Assembly (NCBI RefSeq): GCF_027244095.1
Contig: NC_069659.1
Span: forward strand, 355,360,750 to 355,424,749
DNA from: Hemicordylus capensis
Taxonomy: Eukaryota; Chordata; Lepidosauria; Squamata; Cordylidae
Length of the DNA stretch: 64,000 bases
Reading direction: 5' to 3'
The position numbers were made by a program, and so were the translations under genes. Every line of letters starts with the position of its first letter. Position 1 is the stretch's first letter. Below the pieces are notes generated by a model. It was given only the letters and a program-made list of their open reading frames with translations, did not search any database and was not told the origin of the DNA. Of this stretch, positions 43,858 through 54,108 are shown one piece after another.

Positions 43858-44117
43858 TTTGTCTACACTGACTGTCAGTGTCTCTCTATAGTTCCAGGCA
43901 GGAGTCTTCCTGAGCCCTACCTGTAGTTGCTGCCAGGGAATGAACCTGGGGGACCTTCTGCATGCAGTTGTGCAAGTGCTCTGCCACTGAGCTACTGCTC
44001 CCTCCCCAAGGGAAATCTCCTGCAGTGCTCATCACATGTAGTCTCCCATCCAAATTCAAACCAGGGCAGACCCTGCTTAGAAAAGGGAACTATTCATATT
44101 CACTACCAGAAGACCAG
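43858..44117 (-). mobile_element. composite 5S/tRNA SINE with intact tRNA-like boxes
   Basis: On the minus strand, 44080-44041 reads ctaagcagggtctgccctgg then tttggatgggagac. This is similar to the A box, intermediate element and C box region of vertebrate 5S rRNA (aagctaagcagggt, ggcctggtt, ttggatgggagacc). Downstream, 43994-43975 reads tagctcagtggcagagcact, a perfect tRNA-type A box, and 43946-43936 reads ggttcattccc, a B box. The body (tgcctggaactatagagaga) follows, but the CR1-like tail is missing. This copy shows most clearly that the family is a fusion of a 5S-type head and a tRNA-type unit. Confidence 0.88.
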
Positions 44118-44118
44118 T

Positions 44119-44346
44119 CACCTGAAGTGGCGCAGCAGGTAAAATGCTTGACTAACAAGCAGAAGGTTGCAGCTTCAGATCCTCACTGGTACTATTTCGG
44201 GCAGCAGCAATACAGGAAGATGCTGAAAGGCAGCATCTCATACTGCACAGAAGATAGCAATGGTAAACACCTCCTGTATTCTACCAAGGACAACCACAGG
44301 GCTCTATGAGCTCCAGGAGTTGAAATTGACTTGACGGCACACTTTA
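44119..44346 (+). mobile_element. Sauria-type tRNA SINE, full length
   Basis: A tRNA-like head (gaagtggcgcagcaggtaaa A box; gcagcttcagatcctcact B box region) is followed by gcagcagcaatacaggaaga, gaaggcagcatctcatactgc-type sequence and cctcctgtattctaccaagg. The BovB-like tail is ccaggagttgaaattgactt, gacggcacacttta. The tail matches the family's known dependence on BovB/RTE enzymes. Confidence 0.85.
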
Positions 44347-44397
44347 ACAGAAGACCCGTTTCTCTGGAATGGGAAGAGATTGGGAGGGTTTGATTTT

Positions 44398-45515
44398 TTT
44401 TTTTTTGCTTTTTAAAATTTTATTGGTTTTTACAATATCTTAACAATCCCGTTACATCTAATTAAGTAAATATTGACTTCCCGCTCACCAATCTGTGCGA
44501 TTCATTAACTATACAAATCAACCATTGCTATAATAATTCAAACATATATCCTACACATTACAAACTCGATTTTACTCTACCCGACCTGCTATTATTACTA
44601 AATTTCAAACCCTGCTGAAAAACCAATATTAGAAAAATAGTTAAGTATAGTAAGAATGGTTTCCAATCTTCATTAAAACATTCCAGGTTTTCATCCCTTA
44701 TCAGTACTGTAAGTTTTGCCATCTCAGCATATTCCAAAATTTTTATCAGCCAATCTTCTTTTGAGGGCATTTCATTGTCCTTCCATTTCTGCACATATAC
44801 TATTCTGGCCGCCATGGCTGCATATATAAAAAATGTTAAATTTATTCTGGAAAACTCTCCTTGCGTTATTCCCAGCAGGAAGGATTCTGGTTTCTTAGGA
44901 AATGTCATTTAAAAAATTTTCTTCAACTCATTATATATCATATCCCAAAAGGCCTTAGCCTTTCCACAAGACCACCACAGATGAAAAAAAGTTCCTTCAC
45001 AGTGTCCACATTTCCAACATTTGTTTGGAACATTTTTATACATTAATGCTAATTTTTTGGGTGTCAAATACATCATCTTATAATAATTTTCTTTTAAAGT
45101 ATAACATGCAGTAAACTTTAAATCCATTTTCCATAATTTTTCCCAAGCTGCCATATCTATATTATGACCCACATCTTGAGCCCATTTTATCATAGTCGTT
45201 TTAACCACTTCATCTCTTGTCTCCTCCAGAAGCAGCAGCTTATACATCTTAGAAACTAATTTTTCATCATTTTCACAGAGCTCCTTCTCAAATCTTGACA
45301 TTTGATTCTCAAATCCAACTTTAAGATCCTTCTTATAGATTTCATTTAACTGATGGTACTGAAACCAGTTACTAACCAGATTTTGTACTTCAATTAGGTT
45401 TTTTAACTTACAGCCCTTTCTTGGAAACATAACAAATCCCTATAGGTACCCCATTCAGGTTGCATATTTATCTCTTTACGTGCTAAAACGTCAATCGGGG
45501 ATAGCCATAATGATG
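44398..45515 (-). mobile_element. L1 LINE, 5'-truncated, with 18-bp target duplications
   Basis: The minus strand encodes the C-terminal part of L1 ORF2. 45430-44909 gives MYKLLLLEETRDEVVKTTMI, KWAQDVGHNIDMAAWEKLWK, LKFTACYTLKENYYKMMYLT and the zinc-knuckle CWKCGHCEGTFFHLWWSC, ending NELKKIF. 44908-44558 continues in the same sense with PESFLLGITQG and IYAAMAARIVYVQKWKDNEM. A T-rich end (44398-44440) is the poly-A side. The duplication ttgggagggtttgatttt is perfect at 44380-44397 and 45516-45533. Only a stop or so separates the two frames, so the insertion is fairly young. Confidence 0.93.
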
Positions 45516-45596
45516 TTGGGAGGGTTTGATTTTAACAAACAAACAATAAAGAGAGAAGCATGTGGTGCTCTGTTTCAAGCAACAAAATGTCAGACT

Positions 45597-45976
45597 CAGA
45601 GGCGTAACTATAGGGGGGGCAGGGGGGGCACGTGCCCCGGGCGCCATCTTTTCTGGTCACGTGGGGGGCGCCGCCATGACAATTTTTTTTTTAATTTTTA
45701 AATTTTTTTTGTTAATACAAATGTTTCCTGCTCAGTGCAGCAGTGCTGCAGCAGTCAAGGGAGCATGTCGGCGCCCCCTCCCCCACAAGCGGTCCCTTCT
45801 GTGCCGCCCGCACCCCCCCCATTGCTTTGCTGGCGCCTGGCGGCCAGTCAGTGGCCTGGCTTGGCGGCGGGCGCTTGTGAGGAAAAACCTAAGTATAATG
45901 TAGTATGTTGGGGGGGGCGCAGGGGGCGCCATTTCAATGCTTGCCCCGGGCACCGTTTTCCCTAGTTACGCCTCTG
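45597..45976. mobile_element. hAT non-autonomous transposon, 380 bp
   Basis: Ends cagaggcgtaactatagggg and (inverted) cagaggcgtaactagggaaa, flanked by the perfect 8-bp duplication gtcagact (45589-45596 and 45977-45984). The interior is G/C-run rich with a T-rich stretch. It shares both ends with 40816-43099. Confidence 0.95.
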
Positions 45977-45984
45977 GTCAGACT

Positions 45985-46874
45985 GCCAGTGGTTCTGAAA
46001 GTGTGTTTTCACAAGTAACACTACAAGCACTATTTCTTGCATAATAGATCCTTTGCAAGCATAGCTGGCATGTGATAGAAAGCCAAAGAAAGTCAACTCA
46101 AAAGCAAGAGTCCATACAAGCCAATGTTGCTTTTGCATTTGATTTTTCAGACACAAGGAAATGGTGGCAGGTGGGGTGGGGGTGGGTGGGGGTGGAGACC
46201 AAATAATAATCTGTGAAAAGAGCCAAGCCATATATCCCAGCATCCTTCCCCATCCCTTGCTGATCAGGTGGGTGTGAAATCGCCTCCAAAGCAGGCAGTG
46301 CTGAGACCAATGGGATTACGTGGGAGTTAGGGATGGGTGGGTAGAAAGATAACACAGACTGCTTCATAAATAAACCAGGACAAAAATCCCTCGAAAATCC
46401 TCCTCCTGAGAGTCAGAAGGGCAGCTGTGCTTGTCTGCAGTAGGAAGAAATAGTACTCCCAGATGCCTTTGGCATCCTAAAGATGGATTTAGTGTGGCAG
46501 GACCGGTTGATGGCCAGGGATCACTTCACTGGTTGCATGACCCCATGGATTGTCTCCTGTTAGCTGGTTTGCATGGTGGTGGTTTTAAAACATGTATCCC
46601 ACTTTTCCTATACACAATTCAAAGTGACTGACAACCAAATTATTAAAAGTCATGAGGATCCAGCTAACACTATCAAATGAAACCAAAAAGGCAGCAACAA
46701 GACCGTGGGATGTGATCATTTTGGCAGGAATTCAAGTGCAAGGAATTCAAAAGGAAGGATTTACCCATATAAAAGAACCAGCAGAATCTGCCTATTAGAA
46801 TGATCTGCATTCAGTCCAAAGAGGTGTTCAGCACAGCCAGAAGTGAATTGGCCCCTTTGGCACTGCCAGAAATG
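45985..46874. other. intergenic, nothing recognised
   Basis: No exon or repeat was recognised. A (GGTGGGGGTGG) run lies at 46170-46196. Confidence 0.4.
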
Positions 46875-47024
46875 AATTGTTGGCCCTGGTTTGCATTTGA
46901 ATGGAAGACTTTATGTGTGAGCACTGTAGGATAGGGGATGGGACCATCGCTCTGGGAAGAGCACCTGCTTGCTTGCAGGCAGAAGGTTCCAAGTTCCCTC
47001 CCTGGCAGCATCTCCAAGATAGGG
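46875..47024 (+). mobile_element. composite SINE, middle part
   Basis: Plus-strand fragment with cctggtttgcatttgaatgg (C box region), gagcactgtaggata, gcttgcaggcagaaggttcc and cctggcagcatctccaagat. Both head and tail are missing. Confidence 0.8.
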
Positions 47025-47026
47025 CA

Positions 47027-47112
47027 GAGAAAAGTGCTCCCCAGCCATTGTGCCTGGAGATTATGGGAATTGTAGTCCAACAACATCTGGGGACCCACGT
47101 TTGAGATCCCAT
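47027..47112. mobile_element. partial hAT-type MITE
   Basis: The sequence gctccccagccattgtgcct, gggaattgtagtccaacaac and gacccacgtttgagatcc is the right half of the MITE family. Confidence 0.65.
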
Positions 47113-47649
47113 GTGTTAAAGGATGCACACTGGATCCAGCACTGATCACCACATGTTCAAACCCAGGTACTTAATGGAGCTTTTATTCCATGCAATACCC
47201 TTTGGACAGTGTCCCTGGTCATGATTCAGCAAAGGGACCTGTGCTACTTCCAAAGCCTACTTTCATGCACAAGTTGCCTTCTTACAGGCAGGAACCGGTG
47301 TAGATGATTTTTCATCTTCCATCCAGAGCATTCAAGGGGAAAATCGATTTGTGTATTACATTTGGGAATTTCAGATTTAGTGTTTAAATCAGTCTTGAAA
47401 ATCAGAAGTGAGTTGCCACCTACACTAGATGTCGGTGATAAACAAGTTTCTAGAAACATAAAAGCTCTTGGTTCAAAGTAAAATAGATTTCAAAGGAAGG
47501 CTCTTTTTGCCCGCTCCAAAATGATGGACAAGGATTATTTTTGTATTTAGACCTTATAAACAAATAGCATGTTAGAGCAGAAGTGTTCTGCTGGGTCTGA
47601 GCAAAGGCCCATCAAGACCAGCATCCTGCTTCCCTCAAAGGCTTACCGG
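47113..47649. other. intergenic, nothing recognised
   Basis: No exon was recognised. A 60-bp diverged CR1 3' end (gctgggtctgagcaaagg, accagcatcctgcttccc) lies at about 47587-47642. Confidence 0.4.
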
Positions 47650-48378
47650 ATAGGAACACAAGAAGCTGCCATATACTGAGTCAGACCATTGGTCTATCTA
47701 GCTCAGGATTGTCTTCACAGACTGGCAGAAACTTCTCCAAGGTTGCAGGCAGGAGTCTCTCTCGGCCCTATCTTGGAGAAGCCAGGGAGGGAACTTGGAA
47801 CCTTCTGTTCTTCCCAGAGCAGCTCCATCCCCTGAGGGGAATATCTTACAGTGCTCACACTTCCAATCTCCCCTTCATATGCAACCAGGGTGGACCCTGC
47901 TTAGCTAAGGGGACCATTCATGCTGGCTACCAGGGGCATAGCAACGTTGGAGTGGGCCCAGAGACAAGATTTTAAAATGCCCCTGCCCCTCACTGAAGCT
48001 CAGCTCATGAAGTAAAGAAATCTTAAATGTGGCTGAATAGTGGTAAGAAAAAGCATAGTAAATATATAAAATAACACCTATGTATAGAACATCATCCTAA
48101 ATTATTTTTTTTAAGGTTTTGTAAATTGTGGACGATGCAAGTCATTGAATGGTACTAGAGAAAGACATGCTGTTCTGGTAGCTCCAGGTCTTAACACTCA
48201 CATCAATTTCGGAGGATGAATACAACTGAAGGAAGCCCGGGCGGCTGCGCGGCTGGGGGAGTCAGTCATGTGACTTGTCTCTGGGGGGCCCCCCAAGGCA
48301 GTGGGCCCCCAGACAACTGTCTCCCCTTGCCCTATTAGAGTTACGCCCCTGCTTGCTACCACAAGACCAGCTCTCCTC
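47650..48378 (-). mobile_element. composite 5S/tRNA-type SINE split by a hAT element
   Basis: The tail to 5S-like block occupies 47650-47930, ending at gaccattcatgctggctac. The head continues at 48352-48378 (cttgctaccacaagaccagc). The hAT 47931-48351 lies between. Confidence 0.9.
47931..48351. mobile_element. hAT non-autonomous transposon, 421 bp
   Basis: Ends caggggcatagcaacgttgg and (inverted) caggggcgtaactctaatag. The 8-bp flanks ctggctac (47923-47930) and cttgctac (48352-48359) differ at one base. It is the same family as 28359-29583 and is closest to 62670-63109 along its whole length. Confidence 0.92.
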
Positions 48379-48384
48379 TCCTGG

Positions 48385-48990
48385 ATGCTTCCAGAGAGAC
48401 CCGAAGTGGGACATGGAGGCAAACAGCCACCTCTTGCTGTTGCTTGCCAGCAACTCATACTCAGAGATAGACTGCCCCCAAAGAGGAGGCTCCATATAGC
48501 CATTATGGCATATCGCCATGGATAGACCTCCTTCTGCATGATGTTGCCTCTTTGTCTAATCTCCTTTCTGTACTAGTGGTCTTCACCACATCTTGTATTC
48601 ATGATGGCGTAATGGTGAGTTGTCCGAAGAAGGACTTTTTTTTGGTCTGTCCTGAATCCACTGCCAAATATTTCCATTGGGTGACTCTTAGTTCTTGTAT
48701 TATGAGAAGGGGAGACAAACATATCTCTAGCCCTTCTCAAACTTGGCTCCCCAGTTGTTGGACTACAACTCCCATCATCCCCAGCCACAATGGCTGGGGA
48801 GCCAAGTTTGAGAACCGCTGCTCTGGCCCCTTTCTCCACCCCATGCACAATTTTCTGCACCTCCATCATATCCTTCCCTTTGTCACTTTTTGTCTAAACT
48901 AAAAAATCCCAAACATTCCACGTAAGGAAGATGCTCCAGCCTCCTTGATCTTTTTGGTTGTTCTTTCATGCACCCCCATTTTGGTCCAGG
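48385..48990 (-). mobile_element. CR1 LINE 3' part, interrupted by a MITE
   Basis: Diverged minus-strand CR1 with ttgccagcaactcatactca, ggatagacctccttctgcat, tcttgtattatgagaagggg, caccccatgcacaattttct and tgatctttttggttgttctt. The MITE 48733-48820 sits inside. Confidence 0.75.
48733..48820. mobile_element. hAT-type MITE, 88 bp
   Basis: Arms ttctcaaacttggctcccca and its complement enclose the short loop ttgttggactacaactccca. The 8-bp flanks ctctagcc (48725-48732) and ctctggcc (48821-48828) differ at one base. Confidence 0.85.
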
Positions 48991-50087
48991 ACTGATCTTT
49001 TCTTTCCTTTTCTTTCAAATTGGCATCTTCTCCCTTTAAAAATAGTGCCTACAAAGTCCATACCAGTGGACTGCAGCAGGGTGGGGAATGGCAGCAAAAC
49101 TGCAAATCCCTATCAGACATCAAAAAATAAATCACCCAATACTTAGCAACCCTTGGGTTGGCACCATGGAGGAATTAGCCTCTGAGATTATGACTCCCCA
49201 TATTCCAGGCACTGACACCTTCTGAAGCTGAATGCTGGTTCACATTAAACCCTGCTGGCAGCTTAGATATGATTTAAACCCCTAACCCTAGCTCAAGAAA
49301 ACTCAAGCAGGGATCCCCAATGGCTTCTGCGAGCCTCCATCCCTTTAGAATCAATGGGATTTTGGAGCAAGGAGCCCTGTGCTGGGTGGCAGCTATTAAA
49401 GACTAACCAGCTCTCATTCTGCATCACTTGCTGCTTGCTTATATCCTGGCCAGAGGAGCTAAACCAGCTTTGCACCCCCATGAAAGGACCCTCTGAATTG
49501 AAGGCATCTCTGGTGTGCGGGTGTTCTGCAGCTCAGAAACCAGGCCTGGCTTCCTAACATTTGCAACCACCTGCAACTTACTCAGTAGGAAAGCTGGCGC
49601 TCCCCAGCAAGTGGTTAAGAAATCGGGTCATACACTGCCCTCAGCTGGAAGGTTGGCTGTATAACAGGGACTCAACTCTTTTTAAAAAAAAAACACAAAA
49701 TTTAGGACCTGAAGAACGCTGGTGAAAGATGTGCAAATTTGTTTATGATTTCATGATGTTTTAGTTGGTGCAGAAGTTGGCATTTGGCTGCTGTGGCTGT
49801 TTGCATTTTTATTTTATTTTATATTTTGCTAATGGACTAAAACAGGTGCCTGTAGCTTCAGTCTGTTTTGGAGGAGAAATGTCGCTGTCCAAGAAGAAGG
49901 ATCCTAGGAGGAGGGAGATGCCCTTCCCCTGTCTACTGAGGCAAGGTGCAGGCAGAGGGAAAGCTTGAAGGCCAGATCATCATGGTGGTGGTGGGGAGAT
50001 ACTTGGGGGGATTTGTTTTGGAAGGAGTTCAGTAAAATGTGGGGAGGACTCCTCAAATGCTAAGGGGGATCTGCACCACTTTTCACT
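48991..50087. other. intergenic, nothing recognised
   Basis: No exon or repeat was recognised. Confidence 0.4.
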
Positions 50088-50206
50088 CTAAGCTAAGAGA
50101 GATTCCTGCCTGCAACCTTGGAGAAGCTGCTGCCAGTCTGTGAAGACAATACTGAGCCTGATGGACCAATGGTCTGACTCAGTATATGGCAGCTTCCTAT
50201 GTTCCT
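50088..50206 (+). mobile_element. SINE body and tail, 5'-truncated
   Basis: The sequence agagagattcctgcctgcaa, gaagctgctgccagtctgtg, tctgactcagtatatggcag and cttcctatgttcctaag. Confidence 0.88.
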
Positions 50207-51430
50207 AAGTTGTTGGGGGGAGGGGGCAGGTTTGTCCGCTCAGTTAATTTTAAATCTGGGTCAGGCTGAATGTGGAAGGTCCCACTTTGCATACATGTGT
50301 GCACACAGTGCCTTGATATGGCTGCCCAGAACAAAACTCATTCTGCACACAGATGAAAAACAATTAGAGAGAACACTGATCTGCACCCTATAATGATGGG
50401 ACCTTGTCTGTGGGGGAAAGACGCTCTGCAACCACCACAGTGACTTATTGACCTAGTGGCTATTAGGGATGGGAGTGGGACCCTAATAGTATCTCAGTGG
50501 TTGAGCATCTGGGCAAGAGAGTGTTCCAAATTGGATTAGTGCAGGAGATGGGTCCAAATAATGTCTGGTGTTTACCTTTTTACGGAGAGAGTCTACCATC
50601 TCACTATCCTGGAAATAAAACACAGAAGTAAAATAAAAACAGTGACCTGTTTCAAAATAAAGGCATGGGCATAGCAGCAGCAGCAACTACCACCACCCCA
50701 CAACGACTCCTTTTGCAAAATGTGGACAGGTTTCTGAAATCGGAGAGTCTTTTGACTCGTCCCGACTGTGAAGGTTTGGATCCTTCAAGGGTCTCATGTT
50801 GCCTCACAAGCTGGGGCGGATTGAGCCTTTTGCTGCCCTTTTACCTTTAAAAAAGTTTGCCTTTTGTTTAAATAAGGTAAGGGGGGGGACCTCCTCCTCA
50901 TCCACTCCACCCTTGCTGCAGCCACTACTGCACACAGAGAGGGGTGGCAAAATTTGAGGAAGGGGCAAAATGTGCCGCTCCTCAAATTTTTCCACCGTAG
51001 GCAAATGCCTACTCAGCTTCTCCCTTACTCCACCACTGCTCTCTAGGAAAGTATGAGCGGACACAATCACATGATTCAACAACATGCACTTCACCCTACG
51101 CTGCATATGTCCCATCATATGGGGATCCGATCAGATGTCTCGCAAACCTCCCCTTACTATCCCTTGGCCAAGCACATAAAAGTTCCACAAGATGTATCTC
51201 CCGTTCTCGGAGGCTGATCACCGGATGCTCAAATCTTGGCGTGAACCACCACCTTGTGGTCGTGACAGAAATTACAGCTAATGCTACCCACAGGTTATAG
51301 AAGTGGTTGGTTTTTAAAGAAAGAAGTTGTTGGAGAGGGCTCTCTTTATGCTGTGCCCAGTCTTCTGTGCACCAAAAGAGTTTTCGTTGATCAATGGGCT
51401 TTACTGTCATTTTCTTACGTCTGATGTTTT
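50207..51430. other. intergenic, nothing recognised
   Basis: No exon or repeat was recognised. Confidence 0.4.
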
Positions 51431-51545
51431 GTGTTTCTTTTTAGATGGTGAGTCCTTTGTGGACAGGGAGCCATCTTATTATTTCTGTATGTAAACCTGC
51501 TTTGGAAACTTTTGTTGAAAAGTGGTATATAAATGGTGGTGGTTG
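51431..51545 (+). mobile_element. LINE 3' end
   Basis: The sequence tttctttttagatggtgagt, gtggacagggagccatctta and aagtggtatataaatggtgg belongs to the family at 17558-17800 and 30719-30960. Confidence 0.65.
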
Positions 51546-51629
51546 TTGTTTCTGGCACAGGATGGTTCTGAAGCCAGCTCTTTCCCCTGCAGTTATTCAC
51601 TCCCGAGAAAAGATTTTGTTCATACGAAG

Positions 51630-51830
51630 CAGGTTAGAAGAGCCATGCCAGATTAGACCCGAAAGTCCATGTCCAGCAGTTGGCTTCTCACAGTATCCCA
51701 CAAGAGCCAGATGTGTCCGGGAAGCCAGGGCTGCCTTGAAGGCAATAGACCTCCCGGAGGTGGTGGTGGCTCTTGCTGTTGCTGCTCTCCAGCCACACTG
51801 CGTATGAAGGTGAACAGGGTGGCTCATCTA
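51630..51830 (-). mobile_element. CR1 3' UTR, diverged
   Basis: The sequence aagagccatgccagattaga, gtccatgtccagcagttggc and ctgttgctgctctccagcc follows the CR1 3' UTR order on the minus strand. Confidence 0.5.
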
Positions 51831-52471
51831 TTAGGTGAGGTGAGGCAGTGAACTCAGGCAGGTCATTGCTGTTGGAGCTAGGACCCTGGCAGCATCCGCT
51901 CCAGGTTTCTCACTTTGGTCTCTCTCTTCAGCCATGAGCTACAGCTGAAATTAAGCTGCAGGCTTTCCCACATTTGTTTGTAACCTTTTCTTTAAATAAA
52001 TCCCTGTAGTTCTTCAGTACTAAAGAACTGTCTCAAGACCCCTTGCTTTGCTGCTTCCTCACCAAACTGGTTATGCTTTGCTGTTTCGGGACGGGACGGC
52101 CATTCTTCCCCTACAATTGCCTGGGAGTGGCCAGTGTGAGCACCCCTCCTTGCCTGCAGGCATCACCACACATGCCTGCTGCTACTCAACTCCTGGCCTC
52201 CTCCCCACTCCAGGCCAACTTTTGGGTGCCCACCCCTGTGTCAGGGGGCTGGGCCCGCCTTGCCTCCCTCACTACCCTTCCCCATATCCCCACGGGACCA
52301 ACAACACAAGGCTAGAAGGTCCTTTCTTGCCTCAAATTGATCCACAGTTAAATATTTATAGCAAGAGGCTGTGCACCAAGGGAGGTGGGGCTGACCCATC
52401 CCCTGACACTGCACCAGTGGGCTGCTCACACATCAGGGGACAGGGCCTGCAGTGTCATGGTGTGGCCTCAA
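51831..52471. other. intergenic, nothing recognised
   Basis: No exon was recognised. Open frames of 90 and 164 codons near 52043-52542 overlap each other and show no known motif. Confidence 0.4.
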
Positions 52472-52479
52472 GCAGCACC

Positions 52480-52851
52480 CAGTGGCGGCCCATGAACACA
52501 CCTCGGGGGGCGGGGGGCAGCTGGAGGCACCTTTCAGAGTAAATTAATTCGGCGCTCACCTCCGCCACGGCGGCACCTGAATGCTGTTCAGAGCTGCAAC
52601 GTACCACCCAGCAGCCCCTACGGCGGGGAAGATCCTCCGCCACTCACCTGGCTTCCACGGAGCTGAGCCCCTGCCAGCGGCCGGGTGAGTGGCAGAGGTG
52701 CTTCCCCATCGTAGGGGCTGCTGGGCGGTACGTTGCAGCTCTGAACAGCATTCGGGTGCCGTGGCGGCGGAGGTGAGCACCGAATTAATGTACTCTTAAA
52801 GGTGCCTCCCGCCGCCTGCCCCGCTGGAGGTGCATTCACAGGTTGCCACTG
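52480..52851. mobile_element. palindromic hAT-like MITE, 372 bp
   Basis: The ends cagtggcggcccatgaacac and, inverted, cagtggcaacctgtgaatgc continue into inverted arms of more than 150 bp (ggcacctttcagagtaaatt, ctgttcagagctgcaacgta and complements) around a short centre (cttccacggagctgagcccc). The 8-bp flanks gcagcacc (52472-52479) and gtggcacc (52852-52859) differ at two bases. Transcripts would fold into a long hairpin. Confidence 0.8.
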
Positions 52852-52919
52852 GTGGCACCTCAACTTGAGCTGGTGCTGGAGGTTCAATCTGGCCATCATG
52901 CCTAAGAGCCACTTGTAGA

Positions 52920-52962
52920 CTCCTCCTCCTCCTCCTCCTCCTCCTCCTCCTCCTCCTCCTCC
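52920..52962. repeat. (TCC)n microsatellite
   Basis: About 14 tcc/cct units. Confidence 0.95.
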
Positions 52963-53062
52963 AGTTTGTCTAATCCCCTTTTAAAGCCACCTAAGTTAGT
53001 GGCCCTCAGCACATCTTGTGGCAGGGGGTTCCATAGATTAAATGGCATGTTGTGTGAAATAG
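52963..53062 (-). mobile_element. CR1 3' UTR fragment
   Basis: The sequence cccttttaaagccacctaag, gcacatcttgtggcaggggg and ttccatagattaaatggcat. Confidence 0.7.
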
Positions 53063-53776
53063 TGTTGGTTCCCTGCACAGATTTCCATTGCTGGCTCTGA
53101 AAGTGCAGGAGTGCATGGGAATAATGACAGGCATTGTGGCTGGGCTGCATGGGGAGCCAAAATGAACAGGAGCCTAGTCCTTACTGAAGTGGCCAGGGTG
53201 TGTCTGTGCTGTACCACATCAGACTGCGGGTGGGAATTCTGACGACACAACATGGCACCAAGTAGAAAATTTGTTGGTGTTTGTAATTATTTAGCAAAGT
53301 GCGAACAAAGGAAACTACCCACTCTGGTTAAAGAGTAGAGTGCAGAGTTCAGTACTTGCAGTTATCTGTCGTACAATCTAAACGAAATAGGTTTATTGGT
53401 GAAGTACATTAGGGATAGGAAAGATCTAATCCTGTCAAAAAGCAACATGACGGCTAGATGGCAGGGCGGGGGCGGGGGAGATGTTTCCATCTTCTCTCTA
53501 GGAGGAAAGGAAAAGGACTGACTCCCCTCAGGAAATACTTGAGGACTCAAGGCAGGGGTCATAGAGTAGAGGTAAGCAGGAGATACTCAGTCACTACCTC
53601 TCCTCCCAATGCCCCTAATGGCCATTAGGATCGTTGTGCAAAAGGTTGATGCCCCCTGGAACTCCATCGCCAACAACATTCCCTGCACACCACAAGCCTG
53701 ATGGAGGCTTCTAGCCTGACTTCCTCCTGGCGTTGCTAAGTTTATGTCATGTGTTTCTTTCATACATGCAAATCTT
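53063..53776. other. intergenic, nothing recognised
   Basis: No exon or repeat was recognised. Confidence 0.4.
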
Positions 53777-54108
53777 ACATAGGAACATAGGAAGCTGCCA
53801 TCTACTGAGTCAGACCCTGGGTCCATCTAGCTCAGTATTGTCTACCCAGACTGGCAGCGGCTTCTCCAAGGTTGCAGGCAGGAGTCTCTCACAGCCCTCT
53901 CTTGGAGATGCTGCCAGGGAAGGAACTTGGAACCTTCTGCATGCAAGCAGGCAGGTGATCTTTATTCCCAGAGCAGCCCCATCCAGTAAGGGGGATATCT
54001 TATAGTGCTCACACATGTAGCCTCCCATTCAAATGCAAACCAGGGTGGACCCTGCTTGGCAAAGGGGACAGCTCATGCACACTACCGCAAGAGCAGCTCT
54101 CCTCCCAG
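53777..54108 (-). mobile_element. composite 5S/tRNA-type SINE
   Basis: A full-length minus-strand copy with tail (taggaacataggaagctgcc), tRNA-like block (ttctgcatgcaagcaggcag), 5S-like block (gcctcccattcaaatgcaaa, gtggaccctgcttggcaaag) and head (actaccgcaagagcagctct). Confidence 0.92.

Noticed and set aside
44041-44080. A 5S rRNA gene
   Set aside because: Only the internal promoter region is similar. The 5' part of 5S rRNA is missing and the block lies inside a repeated SINE.
52048-52542. 164-codon open frame on the plus strand
   Set aside because: It runs into the palindromic MITE at 52480 and has no known motif.
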